This document shows positions 1 to 6,180 of a stretch of 12,625 bases of DNA, one piece after another. The first letter of the stretch is position 1. Each line of letters opens with the position of its first letter. The stretch covers positions 1 to 12,625 of the forward strand of contig JAITFL010000060.1 of the NCBI GenBank assembly GCA_031281385.1, read 5' to 3'. Under the pieces are notes generated by a model. That model was not told where the DNA came from, did not search any database, and was given only the letters and a program-made list of their open reading frames with translations. This stretch comes from Holophagales bacterium (lineage in GTDB: Bacteria > Acidobacteriota > Holophagae > Holophagales > Holophagaceae). Both the position numbers and the translations under genes were made by a program.

Positions 1-504
1 TTCAAGCGTTCTGGCGGCGTGGCCAGAAATGTCCTAAACATAGGCGGTCAGGACATGAAGGCATTGCGCCTCTCTGAATGTGGCAAAGTGGTTGATTTCA
101 AAATGAACGACAAATGCGCTGCTGGCACTGGCCGCTTCTTTGAACTGGCCGCAAGAGTCCTTGACACAGCCCTAGAGGATTTTGGCGCGTTGAGCGCCTT
201 GGCACAGGAGGACATCGAGATCAACAGCACTTGCGTGGTGTTTGCAGAAAGCGAAATCATATCTCTTATGGCGCGTGGAGCAAAGCGCGAGAGCATAATC
301 AAGGCCCTGCATGGTTCGGTTGCCCGCAGAGCCATTGGGCTGCTTGGAAGAGAGGGGGCGGTGGGTTCCCTGTGGCTAGACGGCGGCCCGGCCCAAAACG
401 CAGGGCTGATAGCTGCCTTTGAAGACGAGCTAATGGCCGAAGTCCAAGCACTGCCGGAGCCTCTTTACACGGTGGCCTATGGCGCGGCTGTTTCGCTGGC
501 CTGA
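1..504 (+). CDS. BadF/BadG/HgdC-family activase (2-hydroxyacyl-CoA dehydratase activator), 3' part
   Basis: The reading frame is open from the first base, so the true start lies upstream; 167 residues are visible. The family are homodimeric ASKHA-fold ATPases with one [4Fe-4S] cluster between subunits, which pass an electron to CoA-substrate dehydratases or reductases using ATP. Visible motifs are IGGQDMK (residues 14-20), NDKCAAGTG (36-44, first cluster cysteine C39), STCVVFAESE (second cluster cysteine C78) and the C-terminal GG-AQN segment that replaces the usual GG.A.N. Both cluster cysteines are present, so this copy looks functional. The N-terminal GIDxGST phosphate-binding motif would be outside the window. 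The last 105 codons before the terminal residues are duplicated at 5626-5940. It ends 66 bp before cobT and may share its transcript. The target dehydratase is not visible. Family is secure; substrate is unknown. Confidence 0.9.
   Translation, partial: FKRSGGVARNVLNIGGQDMKALRLSECGKVVDFKMNDKCAAGTGRFFELAARVLDTALEDFGALSALAQEDIEINSTCVVFAESEIISLMARGAKRESIIKALHGSVARRAIGLLGREGAVGSLWLDGGPAQNAGLIAAFEDELMAEVQALPEPLYTVAYGAAVSLA
181..495 (+). repeat. Direct repeat copy A (activase 3' end)
   Basis: This stretch matches 5626-5940 in the same orientation without gaps. By eye there are 19 differences in 315 bases (about 94% identity). Eighteen codons differ and 12 of them are synonymous. Similarity starts sharply at a TTT codon and stops just before the stop codon; flanking sequences on both sides are unrelated. 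The two copies bracket the whole cobamide operon. Confidence 0.95.
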
Positions 505-570
505 GATGACGCCCATGCTGGATTCGTTTTTTCGTGGAACTAGGACATTGATCAAGGACAAACAGAACCC

Positions 571-1674
571 ATGTCGCTGGACGCGCTAAAAAAATACCTA
601 TCTCGGATAGAGCCCCTTGATATTGAAGCAAAGGCAAGGGCAGAGGCAAGGCTTATTTCTTTGGCAAAGCCGCCTGGCAGCTTGGGGAAGCTGGAAGACA
701 TTGCGGTAAGGCTTGCTGGCATCAGCGGGAAAATGATTTATGACGCGACCAAGCGCTGCGTTATCATCATGGCCTCTGACAATGGCGTCGTTGAAGAGGG
801 GGTTTCCTCGGCCCCACAAAGTGTCACATGCACACAGACATTGAATTTCTCAAAGGGGCTGACTGGCGTCTCGGCTATAGCCAGACAATTTGATGCAGAT
901 CTGATTGTCGTGGATGTAGGCATTGCCGCAGACATAGACAGTCCTTTCGTCAAAAACAGAAAAATCCGAAAATCAACTTGGAACATAGCAAAACGCGAAG
1001 CGATGACATACGATGAAGCCGTACAGGCGATCATCATAGGCATAGAAACAGCCGTTGAAGCCGCCAAAGATGGGTACGCGCTGCTTGGCGCGGGTGAGAT
1101 GGGTATCGGTAACACTACCACATCTGCGGCTGTGCTATGCGCCCTCACGGGCTTGTCTGTATTTCTTGCCTCTGACAAGGGGGCTGGGCTTGATAGCAGT
1201 GGGCATAAACATAAAATCAAAGTCATCAGCGCGGCCTTGGAAAGAAACAGGCCAGACCCAGCAGATCCAATAGACGTGCTGGCAAAAGTGGGGGGCTTTG
1301 AGATTGCGGCCATGGCAGGAGTTTTTATCGGCGGGGCGTTGGCAAGAGTGCCAGTGGTGATAGACGGCTTTATTTCCATCGTTGCGGCCCTTGTGGCTTC
1401 GCGCCTCAATCTCCTTGTAAAGGAATTCATGTTTCCATCCCACGTTTCTTGTGAACAGGGCTTTGGCTATGCAGCTTCGGCCCTTGGCGTAGAAGCTCCC
1501 CTGAAACTCAACATGCGGCTTGGCGAGGGCAGCGGCTGCCCCATAATGTTTGCCATTATTGACGCCGCCTCCGCGATAATACGCGACATGGGTACCTTTG
1601 AAGAAGCAAATATCGGCGAAGAATATTTGAAAAAGATGCACGGCGGCGATGTATTTTTTAGGAAAAACCAATGA
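571..1674 (+). CDS. cobT: Nicotinate-nucleotide--dimethylbenzimidazole phosphoribosyltransferase
   Basis: CobT activates a lower-ligand base with nicotinate mononucleotide to give alpha-ribazole phosphate for cobamide nucleotide loop assembly in the cytosol. At 367 residues it is near family length (about 350). Conserved segments in order are KPPGSLGKLE (near 33-42), ASDNGVVEEGVS (base-binding region, in the DNGVV form), GEMGIGNTTTSAA, KVGGFEIAAMAG, PVVIDGF, SHVSCEQG and MRLGEGSG. The glutamate of GEGSG, about residue 319, corresponds to the catalytic E317 of the Salmonella enzyme. ATG at 571 fits the family N-terminus (SRIEPLD...). A recognisable Shine-Dalgarno is weak: AAGGA sits at 554-558, rather far upstream, so the gene may depend on readthrough from the activase gene. 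It overlaps cobU by an ATGA, as expected for translational coupling. Confidence 0.96.
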   Translation: MSLDALKKYLSRIEPLDIEAKARAEARLISLAKPPGSLGKLEDIAVRLAGISGKMIYDATKRCVIIMASDNGVVEEGVSSAPQSVTCTQTLNFSKGLTGVSAIARQFDADLIVVDVGIAADIDSPFVKNRKIRKSTWNIAKREAMTYDEAVQAIIIGIETAVEAAKDGYALLGAGEMGIGNTTTSAAVLCALTGLSVFLASDKGAGLDSSGHKHKIKVISAALERNRPDPADPIDVLAKVGGFEIAAMAGVFIGGALARVPVVIDGFISIVAALVASRLNLLVKEFMFPSHVSCEQGFGYAASALGVEAPLKLNMRLGEGSGCPIMFAIIDAASAIIRDMGTFEEANIGEEYLKKMHGGDVFFRKNQ

Positions 1675-2231
1675 AGATTTTTGTTTCAGGAGGCTGCAAA
1701 AACGGAAAATCCCACCACGCGCAGCGTTTGGCAAGGGCCCAGCGGACAGATTCCCTGCACTATATAGCCACGATGAAACCTGTTGACAGCGAAGACGAAG
1801 AGCGCGTCCTAAAACACAGGCGGGAACGGGAGGGATGGGGCTTCACAACGGTTGAACAGCCGGTTGACATAGAAATGTTATTGGGTAAGTGCGGCCACGA
1901 TTCCTCTTTCTTGGTGGACAGCCTAACTGCACTGCTGGCAAACGAAATGTTTTTGCCGGGGGGCAGCGTCAACGAGCGGGCGGCGGAAAAAATAGAAGGC
2001 GGCTTGCTGCAAGTTTTGGATTCTGTGGAAAAAATTGTTGTTGTGTCGGACTACATTTACAGCGATGCACATCGGTTCGACGCTCTGACCGAAAAATACA
2101 GAAAATCCCTCGCCAGGCTGGACAGAGTGGCGGCAAAGGCCTGCGACGTAGTGCTTGAAGTAGTATGTGCAAATGTAATTGTCCACAAGGGCAAAGAGTT
2201 GTATGGGTGGTTCCATGACAAGATACTTTAA
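1671..2231 (+). CDS. cobU: Adenosylcobinamide kinase / adenosylcobinamide-phosphate guanylyltransferase
   Basis: CobU phosphorylates adenosylcobinamide and then attaches GMP to give AdoCbi-GDP for CobS. The 186-residue length is typical. The Walker A is intact (GGCKNGKS, 7-14). YIATM (31-35) follows, then the HRRER motif with H49, which matches the guanylylated histidine (H46) of Salmonella CobU, then W56. FLVDSLTALLANEM is the Walker B-like segment. One deviation stands out: the usual VSNEVGxGIVP segment reads VSDYIYSDAHR, although the following R/A/D pattern and the C-terminal hydrophobic strand remain. A separate short CobU-like gene downstream keeps a CNDISCGVVP version of that segment. 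With a CbiR-type enzyme in the operon, only the guanylyltransferase half-reaction may be needed. It overlaps cobT (ATGA) and cobS (17 bp). Confidence 0.9.
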   Translation: MKIFVSGGCKNGKSHHAQRLARAQRTDSLHYIATMKPVDSEDEERVLKHRREREGWGFTTVEQPVDIEMLLGKCGHDSSFLVDSLTALLANEMFLPGGSVNERAAEKIEGGLLQVLDSVEKIVVVSDYIYSDAHRFDALTEKYRKSLARLDRVAAKACDVVLEVVCANVIVHKGKELYGWFHDKIL

Positions 2232-2985
2232 GGGCTTGTATATGTCCTTTGGCATGTTTTGCGCCATCCCGCAGCCATTTTTGCTGTGGGACGAAAGGGC
2301 AAAAAATTTGGTGCTGCCTTGCTTTCCCTTGCTTGGCGGCTTTATTGGTGCCCTGTGGTGGGGTGCTGCAAAATTATTGATATTGGGCGGGGTACACACC
2401 ATGCTGGCCTCGGCGGTGGTGTCTGTGGTGCCTTTCATCATTTCTGGGTTTCTGCACCTAGACGGATACTTGGATGCCAGCGATGCGATTCTGTCGCGCC
2501 GTCCGCTGAAAGAAAGACAGTGCATCCTAAAAGACCCGCACATTGGTGCTTTTGCGGCCATAATGCTTGGCGTTTTGTTTGTCCTGCAATTTGCCGCCGT
2601 GTATGTTGTCATGGAACAGGCGATGGATCTAAAACTATTGATCGTTATCCCTGTAATATCCAGATGCCTCTGTAGCCTTTCGATTCTATGCCTAAGCCCC
2701 ATGACGCAAAGCCGCTATGCAAACATGTTTAGAAAAAACACCAAAGTCTCGCACAAGGTTTTCATAGCATCTATTGCAGCTTTGGGCATTGCGCTCTCTT
2801 GTTATTTAGGACAGCTAGGCGGCCTGATAGTCGCTATTTCGGTGGTGGCATGCTTTGGGGTGGCTATTGGTTTGGCATACAGAAACATGAAGGGCGTGTC
2901 GGGAGATTTGGCCGGCTTTGCCCTGGTGATAGGCGAATTGGGCGGCCTTGTCGCAATGGCAGTGGCACTGGGGGGGCAACAATGA
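2215..2985 (+). CDS. cobS: Adenosylcobinamide-GDP ribazoletransferase (cobalamin synthase)
   Basis: CobS is the integral membrane enzyme that joins AdoCbi-GDP with alpha-ribazole (phosphate) to finish the cobamide. I chose ATG at 2215, giving 256 residues, because a GGGTGG ribosome binding site precedes it by four bases and the protein then starts like the family (short polar start, then FxxxxxIPxP). A TTG at 2179 would extend it by 12 residues deep into cobU. The signature HLDGYLDASDAILS (81-94) is followed by RQCILKDPHIGAFA (101-114). There are several hydrophobic segments (about 33-80, 112-135, 140-160, 182-222, 236-252) and a late GDLAGFALVIGE (230-241). The start lies inside cobU and the end overlaps the next gene by ATGA. 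Confidence 0.94.
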   Translation: MTRYFKGLYMSFGMFCAIPQPFLLWDERAKNLVLPCFPLLGGFIGALWWGAAKLLILGGVHTMLASAVVSVVPFIISGFLHLDGYLDASDAILSRRPLKERQCILKDPHIGAFAAIMLGVLFVLQFAAVYVVMEQAMDLKLLIVIPVISRCLCSLSILCLSPMTQSRYANMFRKNTKVSHKVFIASIAALGIALSCYLGQLGGLIVAISVVACFGVAIGLAYRNMKGVSGDLAGFALVIGELGGLVAMAVALGGQQ

Positions 2986-3362
2986 TTCTGATATTCGGCG
3001 GTGCCTACCAAGGCAAACTCGGTTACGCGCTGGACAGGTTCCAATTGACCGAGAGCGATGTATGCAGGTGCGGCTGTGATAACGCAAACTTGCTAGAAGG
3101 CAAAAAGTTATTCTATGAAATTGACAAGTGGGTCTTGGCACTGGTGAAAATGGATGTTGATGTTGAAGAAAGCCTGCGGCGATTCATTGACGCCAACCCA
3201 GATGCCATCGTTATCTGCAACGATATTTCCTGCGGCGTGGTGCCCACTGATCCGATACCAAGAAAATGGCGGGAAGCGGCTGGGAAGTCGCTGGCGATGC
3301 TTTCTCGCAACTCCCATGAAATAATCCGCCTGTTTTGCGGAATACCCGAGAGGATAGTGTAG
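2982..3362 (+). CDS. Short CobU-like protein (cobinamide kinase/guanylyltransferase family)
   Basis: This 126-residue product starts with a CobU-like strand and a P-loop-like GGAYQGKL (6-13), in which the lysine is kept but the following Ser/Thr is Leu. The second half has VICNDISCGVVPTDP (77-91), matching the VSNEVGxGIVP segment of CobU. An R.WREAAGK stretch, a small helical region and a final strand with GIPERI follow, like the C-terminus of CobU. The central HRxxR guanylylation region and roughly 60 residues of the family are absent. Short CobU homologues of this kind occur in clostridial and related cobalamin clusters; their function is not settled to my knowledge. ATG overlaps the cobS stop. 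It could be a partner subunit or regulator of the full CobU, whose NEVG segment has diverged. Family is likely, activity unknown. Confidence 0.78.
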   Translation: MILIFGGAYQGKLGYALDRFQLTESDVCRCGCDNANLLEGKKLFYEIDKWVLALVKMDVDVEESLRRFIDANPDAIVICNDISCGVVPTDPIPRKWREAAGKSLAMLSRNSHEIIRLFCGIPERIV

Positions 3363-3367
3363 CCGCT

Positions 3368-4093
3368 ATGAAAACGCAGATAGGCTCTTCCATACTTTGC
3401 GCCCCATCTTGGGTAGTCCCGGGGACCTACGCGGAAAACCTGCGTTTTCTTGAAGCCAAGAAAGAGATCCAGTGTGTGGAACTGCTATTTTTTCTCTATG
3501 ACGATGAGATAAAATTGCAACTCGATTCTGATTGGGAAGAAATACTTGGCTATAGGGAGCGGTTTGTTTTTACGGCCCACTTGCCGGAATTGCTGCTTCC
3601 CGCCCATGAAGAGCTGGTAGCCCGTCTTGCGCCACTGGTGAGGCATTGCATCGTTCACCCCGCCGTTGAAAGCCCCTCGGCCCAAGCCAAACTTCTAAGG
3701 AAATGGGCAGAGCGATACGGCTGCAAATTTTTGGCGGAAAACACAAAAGTCGGCCTATTGGAAACATTGTTTCCACACCTTGGGGCAGAGGTCGGCGTCT
3801 GCATGGACACAGGACACCTGTTGTTGGAAGGGCGAAATCCGGCTGGCTTTTATCAAAGCTATAGGGATCGCATCGGGGAAATCCATCTTCACAGTATTGA
3901 CCGTGAACTGCCAGCCTTGGACGGCGGGCTTGCAGATCATAGGCAACTGCGAGGGGGCGAGTCTTGGTTGCTTGAACTCCTTCCACTGCTTACGCATTAC
4001 GACGGAGTAATTAACCTAGAAATGTTTTCATGGGCAGAGGCAGAGGCCAGCATTAGGATTTTAGCAAAAGGCTATGGAGAAAAAACACAATGA
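3368..4093 (+). CDS. cbiR: CbiR-type adenosylcobamide hydrolase (cobamide remodelling, TIM barrel)
   Basis: This 241-residue product has the pattern of the AP-endonuclease-2/xylose-isomerase-like TIM barrel. Candidate metal-ligand positions in strand order are FTAHLP (H71), IVHP (H97), LAENT (E124), CMDTGH (D147, H150), EIHLHS (H173, H175), DHRQL (D190, H191) and NLEMFSW (E218). CbiR, first described in Akkermansia muciniphila, belongs to this superfamily and hydrolyses the lower loop of adenosylcobamides so that CobU, CobS and CobT can rebuild it. The location among cobT, cobU and cobS makes CbiR the best call over a sugar isomerase or AP endonuclease. ATG at 3368 is preferred, with GAGAGGA about 12 bases upstream; TTG at 3335 would overlap the previous gene. 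The stop overlaps the next ATG (ATGA). Confidence 0.8.
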   Translation: MKTQIGSSILCAPSWVVPGTYAENLRFLEAKKEIQCVELLFFLYDDEIKLQLDSDWEEILGYRERFVFTAHLPELLLPAHEELVARLAPLVRHCIVHPAVESPSAQAKLLRKWAERYGCKFLAENTKVGLLETLFPHLGAEVGVCMDTGHLLLEGRNPAGFYQSYRDRIGEIHLHSIDRELPALDGGLADHRQLRGGESWLLELLPLLTHYDGVINLEMFSWAEAEASIRILAKGYGEKTQ

Positions 4094-4215
4094 CAAAGGC
4101 GAAAATGGTGCAGCTAACCGCGCCTGGCGTGAGGGAAACCACAATTACAATGGCATTGTGCAGGATATTCAAACAGGGTGGGTACAGTGCTGCGCCATTG
4201 CTCCAAAACTATTAG
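4090..4215 (+). pseudogene. cobQ: CobQ (cobyric acid synthase) N-terminal stub, 41 codons
   Basis: A 41-residue reading frame starts at the ATGA overlap with the preceding gene. It aligns with the first 40 residues of cobyric acid synthase: a KxMVQ-TA strand, then ALCRIFKQGGY, then AP and a QN like the family's APFKSQNM. The P-loop that should read GTxSxxGKS reads LTAPGVRET, so the lysine is gone and ATP binding is unlikely. Translation stops at TAG right after QNY, and the remaining 450 or so residues of CobQ are absent; the next gene starts 12 bases later. The TAG itself forms part of the AGGAGA ribosome binding site of that gene. CobQ makes cobyric acid by amidation and is not needed in a pure salvage pathway, so decay is plausible. 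Retention for translational coupling, or as a small peptide, is also possible. Confidence 0.8.
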
Positions 4216-4219
4216 GAGA
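4214..4219 (+). promoter_or_regulatory. Ribosome binding site for the DUF71 gene, overlapping the CobQ stub stop codon
   Basis: AGGAGA lies eight bases before the ATG at 4228 and is the strongest Shine-Dalgarno in the operon. Its first two bases are the AG of the stub's TAG stop, so a ribosome terminating on the stub is positioned at the next start. Confidence 0.75.
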
Positions 4220-4227
4220 CCGAAAGA

Positions 4228-4941
4228 ATGAATCAACCAGACCTGCGCGGAAAAAAATTTGTCGCCTCGTACAGCGGCGGCAAAGACAGTGTTTTGGCAA
4301 TATATAGATCCATCAAGTCTGGGCTTTTGCCACTTGGGATGATAACAACCTACAACATTGATGCCGGCCGCTCCTGGTTTCATGGAGTGAGCGAAAACCT
4401 CATACGCCTAGCGTCAGATTCCCTTTCCATGCCCGTGGCTATCGTAAAAACAACGAACAAGCAATACGAAGAAAATTTTGAAAAGGCCCTAGACGAGGCA
4501 AAAAACAAGGGAGCGGAAGTGTGCGTGTTCGGCGACATAGACATAGAGGGACACTTTGAATGGTGCAGCCAGCGCTGCAAGAATGTGGGACTATTGCCAT
4601 TTTTTCCGCTGTGGAACGAAGAAAGAAAAAAACTGGTCTATGAATTTATAAAAAATGGTTTTTCGACAATCATTATTGTGGTGAATACAGACCTTTTGCC
4701 AAAGAATTTTCTGGGGCAAATATTGACCTGCGAAGTCGCCGATTCCATTGAAAAATGCGGCGCGGATGTGTGCGGCGAAAATGGGGAGTACCATACTTTC
4801 ACTTTTGATGGCCCACTTTTTTCAAACAGTGTGAATTTTATTGTCAAGGATTGCGTGGATCAAGACAAATATGCAATCTTAAATATAGAAGCGGGTTCTG
4901 GAGCGTCCAACAGTAGCCAAGCGAACATGGAGACAGTATGA
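4228..4941 (+). CDS. DUF71/Dph6-like ATP-pyrophosphatase, B12-associated subgroup
   Basis: This 237-residue protein has the PP-loop signature SGGKDS (16-21) of the adenine nucleotide alpha-hydrolase fold, and the downstream GENGEYHTFTFDGPLF segment typical of COG2102 (diphthine--ammonia ligase, Dph6). Dph6 amidates diphthine on archaeal and eukaryotic EF-2, a substrate bacteria lack. Comparative genomics (de Crecy-Lagard and colleagues, 2012) predicted that some members act in B12 salvage. Its position between a CbiR-type gene and an adenosyltransferase homologue supports that subgroup. An amidotransfer or ligation step on a corrinoid is a reasonable inference, not shown by the sequence. ATG at 4228 has a good AGGAGA site. 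The stop overlaps the next start by ATGA. Confidence 0.83.
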   Translation: MNQPDLRGKKFVASYSGGKDSVLAIYRSIKSGLLPLGMITTYNIDAGRSWFHGVSENLIRLASDSLSMPVAIVKTTNKQYEENFEKALDEAKNKGAEVCVFGDIDIEGHFEWCSQRCKNVGLLPFFPLWNEERKKLVYEFIKNGFSTIIIVVNTDLLPKNFLGQILTCEVADSIEKCGADVCGENGEYHTFTFDGPLFSNSVNFIVKDCVDQDKYAILNIEAGSGASNSSQANMETV

Positions 4942-5477
4942 GCAAATACCTAGCTTATTGTTTTTTGTACGATGATGCGGCCGATCTTAGGTGCGACTTT
5001 GAAATACTGACAGACGAAATTTCCAGCATGATCGGCCTGTTGCGCTCGCTACTGGACGACGTGGATCGCGCCGCCGCCCCTGAATTGGCAGATGATTTGT
5101 GCAAAATCAACGAATTGATGTACCATATCAACCCGTCTCTCAGAACAAAGACCCTAGTGACCGAAGAGGAACTGGAATGGCTTGTACAAAAGACATCGGC
5201 CTTGCAAAAATCTCTCGGGGCGCAGCCTTCCAAGGATAGCACCCTGACCTTTTACATACCCCAAGGATGCACCCAGGCCGCCTGCAGCCACGTAATACGC
5301 AGCAAGTGCAAAACACTGGTGCGGCTTCTCAGCCGCCACCACCAGCAGGGGAATGCGGTCGGCGAAATACTCTTTGACTTCTGCAATCTGTATTCTGGGT
5401 ATTTTTATTTTTTGGCACTGTGGTTCAATAAGAATCACGGAGAAAAGGAATGTCCGTTTGTCAGCAGGGCATATTGA
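4938..5477 (+). CDS. PduO-type cobalamin adenosyltransferase homologue lacking the ATP-binding N-terminus
   Basis: The 179-residue product resembles the helical bundle of PduO/MMAB ATP:cob(I)alamin adenosyltransferases. DEISSMIGLLRSLL (26-39) matches the DELNSxIGxAR helix. FYIPQGCTQAACSHVIRSKCK matches the FxLPGGxxxAAxLHxARTVCRR region, and FCNLYSGYFYFLALWFNK matches YLNRLSDxLFxLARxxN. The N-terminal TKTGDxGxT loop that binds ATP in the family is missing, replaced by about 20 unrelated residues. Arginines of the ARxxCRRAER motif and the Asp of the RLSD motif are also changed. It may be an inactive or altered paralogue, perhaps a corrinoid carrier or sensor, rather than a normal adenosyltransferase. 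EutT-like proteins are an alternative comparison. It is the last gene of the operon, ATGA-coupled to the DUF71 gene. Confidence 0.62.
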   Translation: MSKYLAYCFLYDDAADLRCDFEILTDEISSMIGLLRSLLDDVDRAAAPELADDLCKINELMYHINPSLRTKTLVTEEELEWLVQKTSALQKSLGAQPSKDSTLTFYIPQGCTQAACSHVIRSKCKTLVRLLSRHHQQGNAVGEILFDFCNLYSGYFYFLALWFNKNHGEKECPFVSRAY

Positions 5478-5625
5478 CATAGGGGTGGACGTTGAGCCAA
5501 AACCGCGTTCTCAAATTTTCATCCACGCCGTAGTCCCTGATAGTGGCTTTGATGCTAGGATAGTCGGCGATCTCAGCGTATGCGGAGGTTCGTATTGTGG
5601 AAAAGTCCCCATCTTCACGGGGGTA

Positions 5626-5940
5626 TTTGCCGCGTTGAGTGCCTTGGCACAGGAGGACATAGAGATCAACAGCACTTGCGTGGTGTTTGCGGAAAGCGAG
5701 ATTGTTTCTCTTTTGGCGCGTGGGGCAAAGCGCGAGAGCATAATCAAGGCCCTGCATGGTTCGGTCGCCCGCAGAGCCATCGGGCTGCTTGGAAGAGAAG
5801 CGGCGGTGGGTTCCCTGTGGCTAGACGGCGGCCCGGCCCAAAACGCAGGGCTGATAGCCACCTTTGAAGACGAACTAATGGCCGAAGTCCAAGCACTGCC
5901 GGAGCCTCTTTACACGGTGGCCGATGGCGCGGCTGTTTCC
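5626..5940 (+). repeat. Direct repeat copy B (activase 3' end)
   Basis: This is the partner of 181-495, offset by 5445 bases, same orientation, about 94% identical. The left edge at 5626 joins sequence unrelated to the activase. The right edge is followed by an A/T-rich non-coding stretch. Confidence 0.95.
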
Positions 5941-5949
5941 CTAAATTAA
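5626..5949 (+). pseudogene. Truncated second copy of the activase 3' end
   Basis: This is a near-identical copy of the last part of the activase at the window start: 99 of 105 residues are identical over the repeat. It includes the second cluster cysteine motif STCVVFAESE but not the NDKCAAGTG motif, IGGQD motif or ATPase N-terminus. Upstream of 5626 the frame stays open back into the adenosyltransferase homologue, but that sequence does not look like an activase and no ribosome binding site is apparent. A GTG at 5485 would give a chimeric 154-residue protein. Without the first cysteine and nucleotide-binding half it cannot be a working activase. The excess of synonymous differences suggests it was under selection after duplication, or was homogenised by conversion. 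Confidence 0.85.
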
Positions 5950-6028
5950 TGCAAATTATAGAAACAAGATGGAACAGGAAGGGAATTATCCAGTTGACTT
6001 GGAATTATGGAAATGCACTAATTGTTTA

Positions 6029-6057
6029 TTGACAAGGGCTTCGCAAACACGTACAAT
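6029..6057 (+). promoter_or_regulatory. Near-consensus sigma-70-type promoter
   Basis: TTGACA at 6029-6034, exactly 17 bases, then TACAAT at 6052-6057. Transcription would start near 6064. No coding gene follows on this strand before 7127, so the product would be a non-coding RNA through the structured element, or the site is part of an old mobile element. Confidence 0.6.
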
Positions 6058-6066
6058 CTTAGATAG

Positions 6067-6114
6067 TGTAAAATGACAATTTATTTGGCACACGTTTTAC
6101 ATTTTATTTGGCAC
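6067..6114 (+). repeat. Overlapping direct and inverted repeats just after the promoter
   Basis: TTTATTTGGCAC occurs twice (6080-6091 and 6103-6114). TGTAAAA (6067-6073) is the inverse of TTTTACA (6095-6101). The arrangement resembles a multi-site protein-binding region, such as an operator or the end of an insertion sequence with repeated transposase sites. No transposase is present nearby. Confidence 0.6.
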
Positions 6115-6180
6115 CCAAATAATGCGAGAGGTCGCTTGCGCGGCAGTGTTGGTGCGGGCTGCGCCCGAGATGGTTGTTAT

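Noticed and set aside
505..570. Possible cobalamin riboswitch before cobT
   Set aside because: The gap is only 66 bases, too short for the aptamer, and no B12-box-like segment is visible. A riboswitch could still lie upstream of the window.
738..1430. 230-codon minus-strand open frame
   Set aside because: It is antisense to conserved cobT motifs, with Ser/Ala-rich composition typical of a shadow frame.
1923..2702. 259-codon minus-strand open frame
   Set aside because: It lies opposite cobU and cobS, both well supported by family motifs, and shows no protein-like motif.
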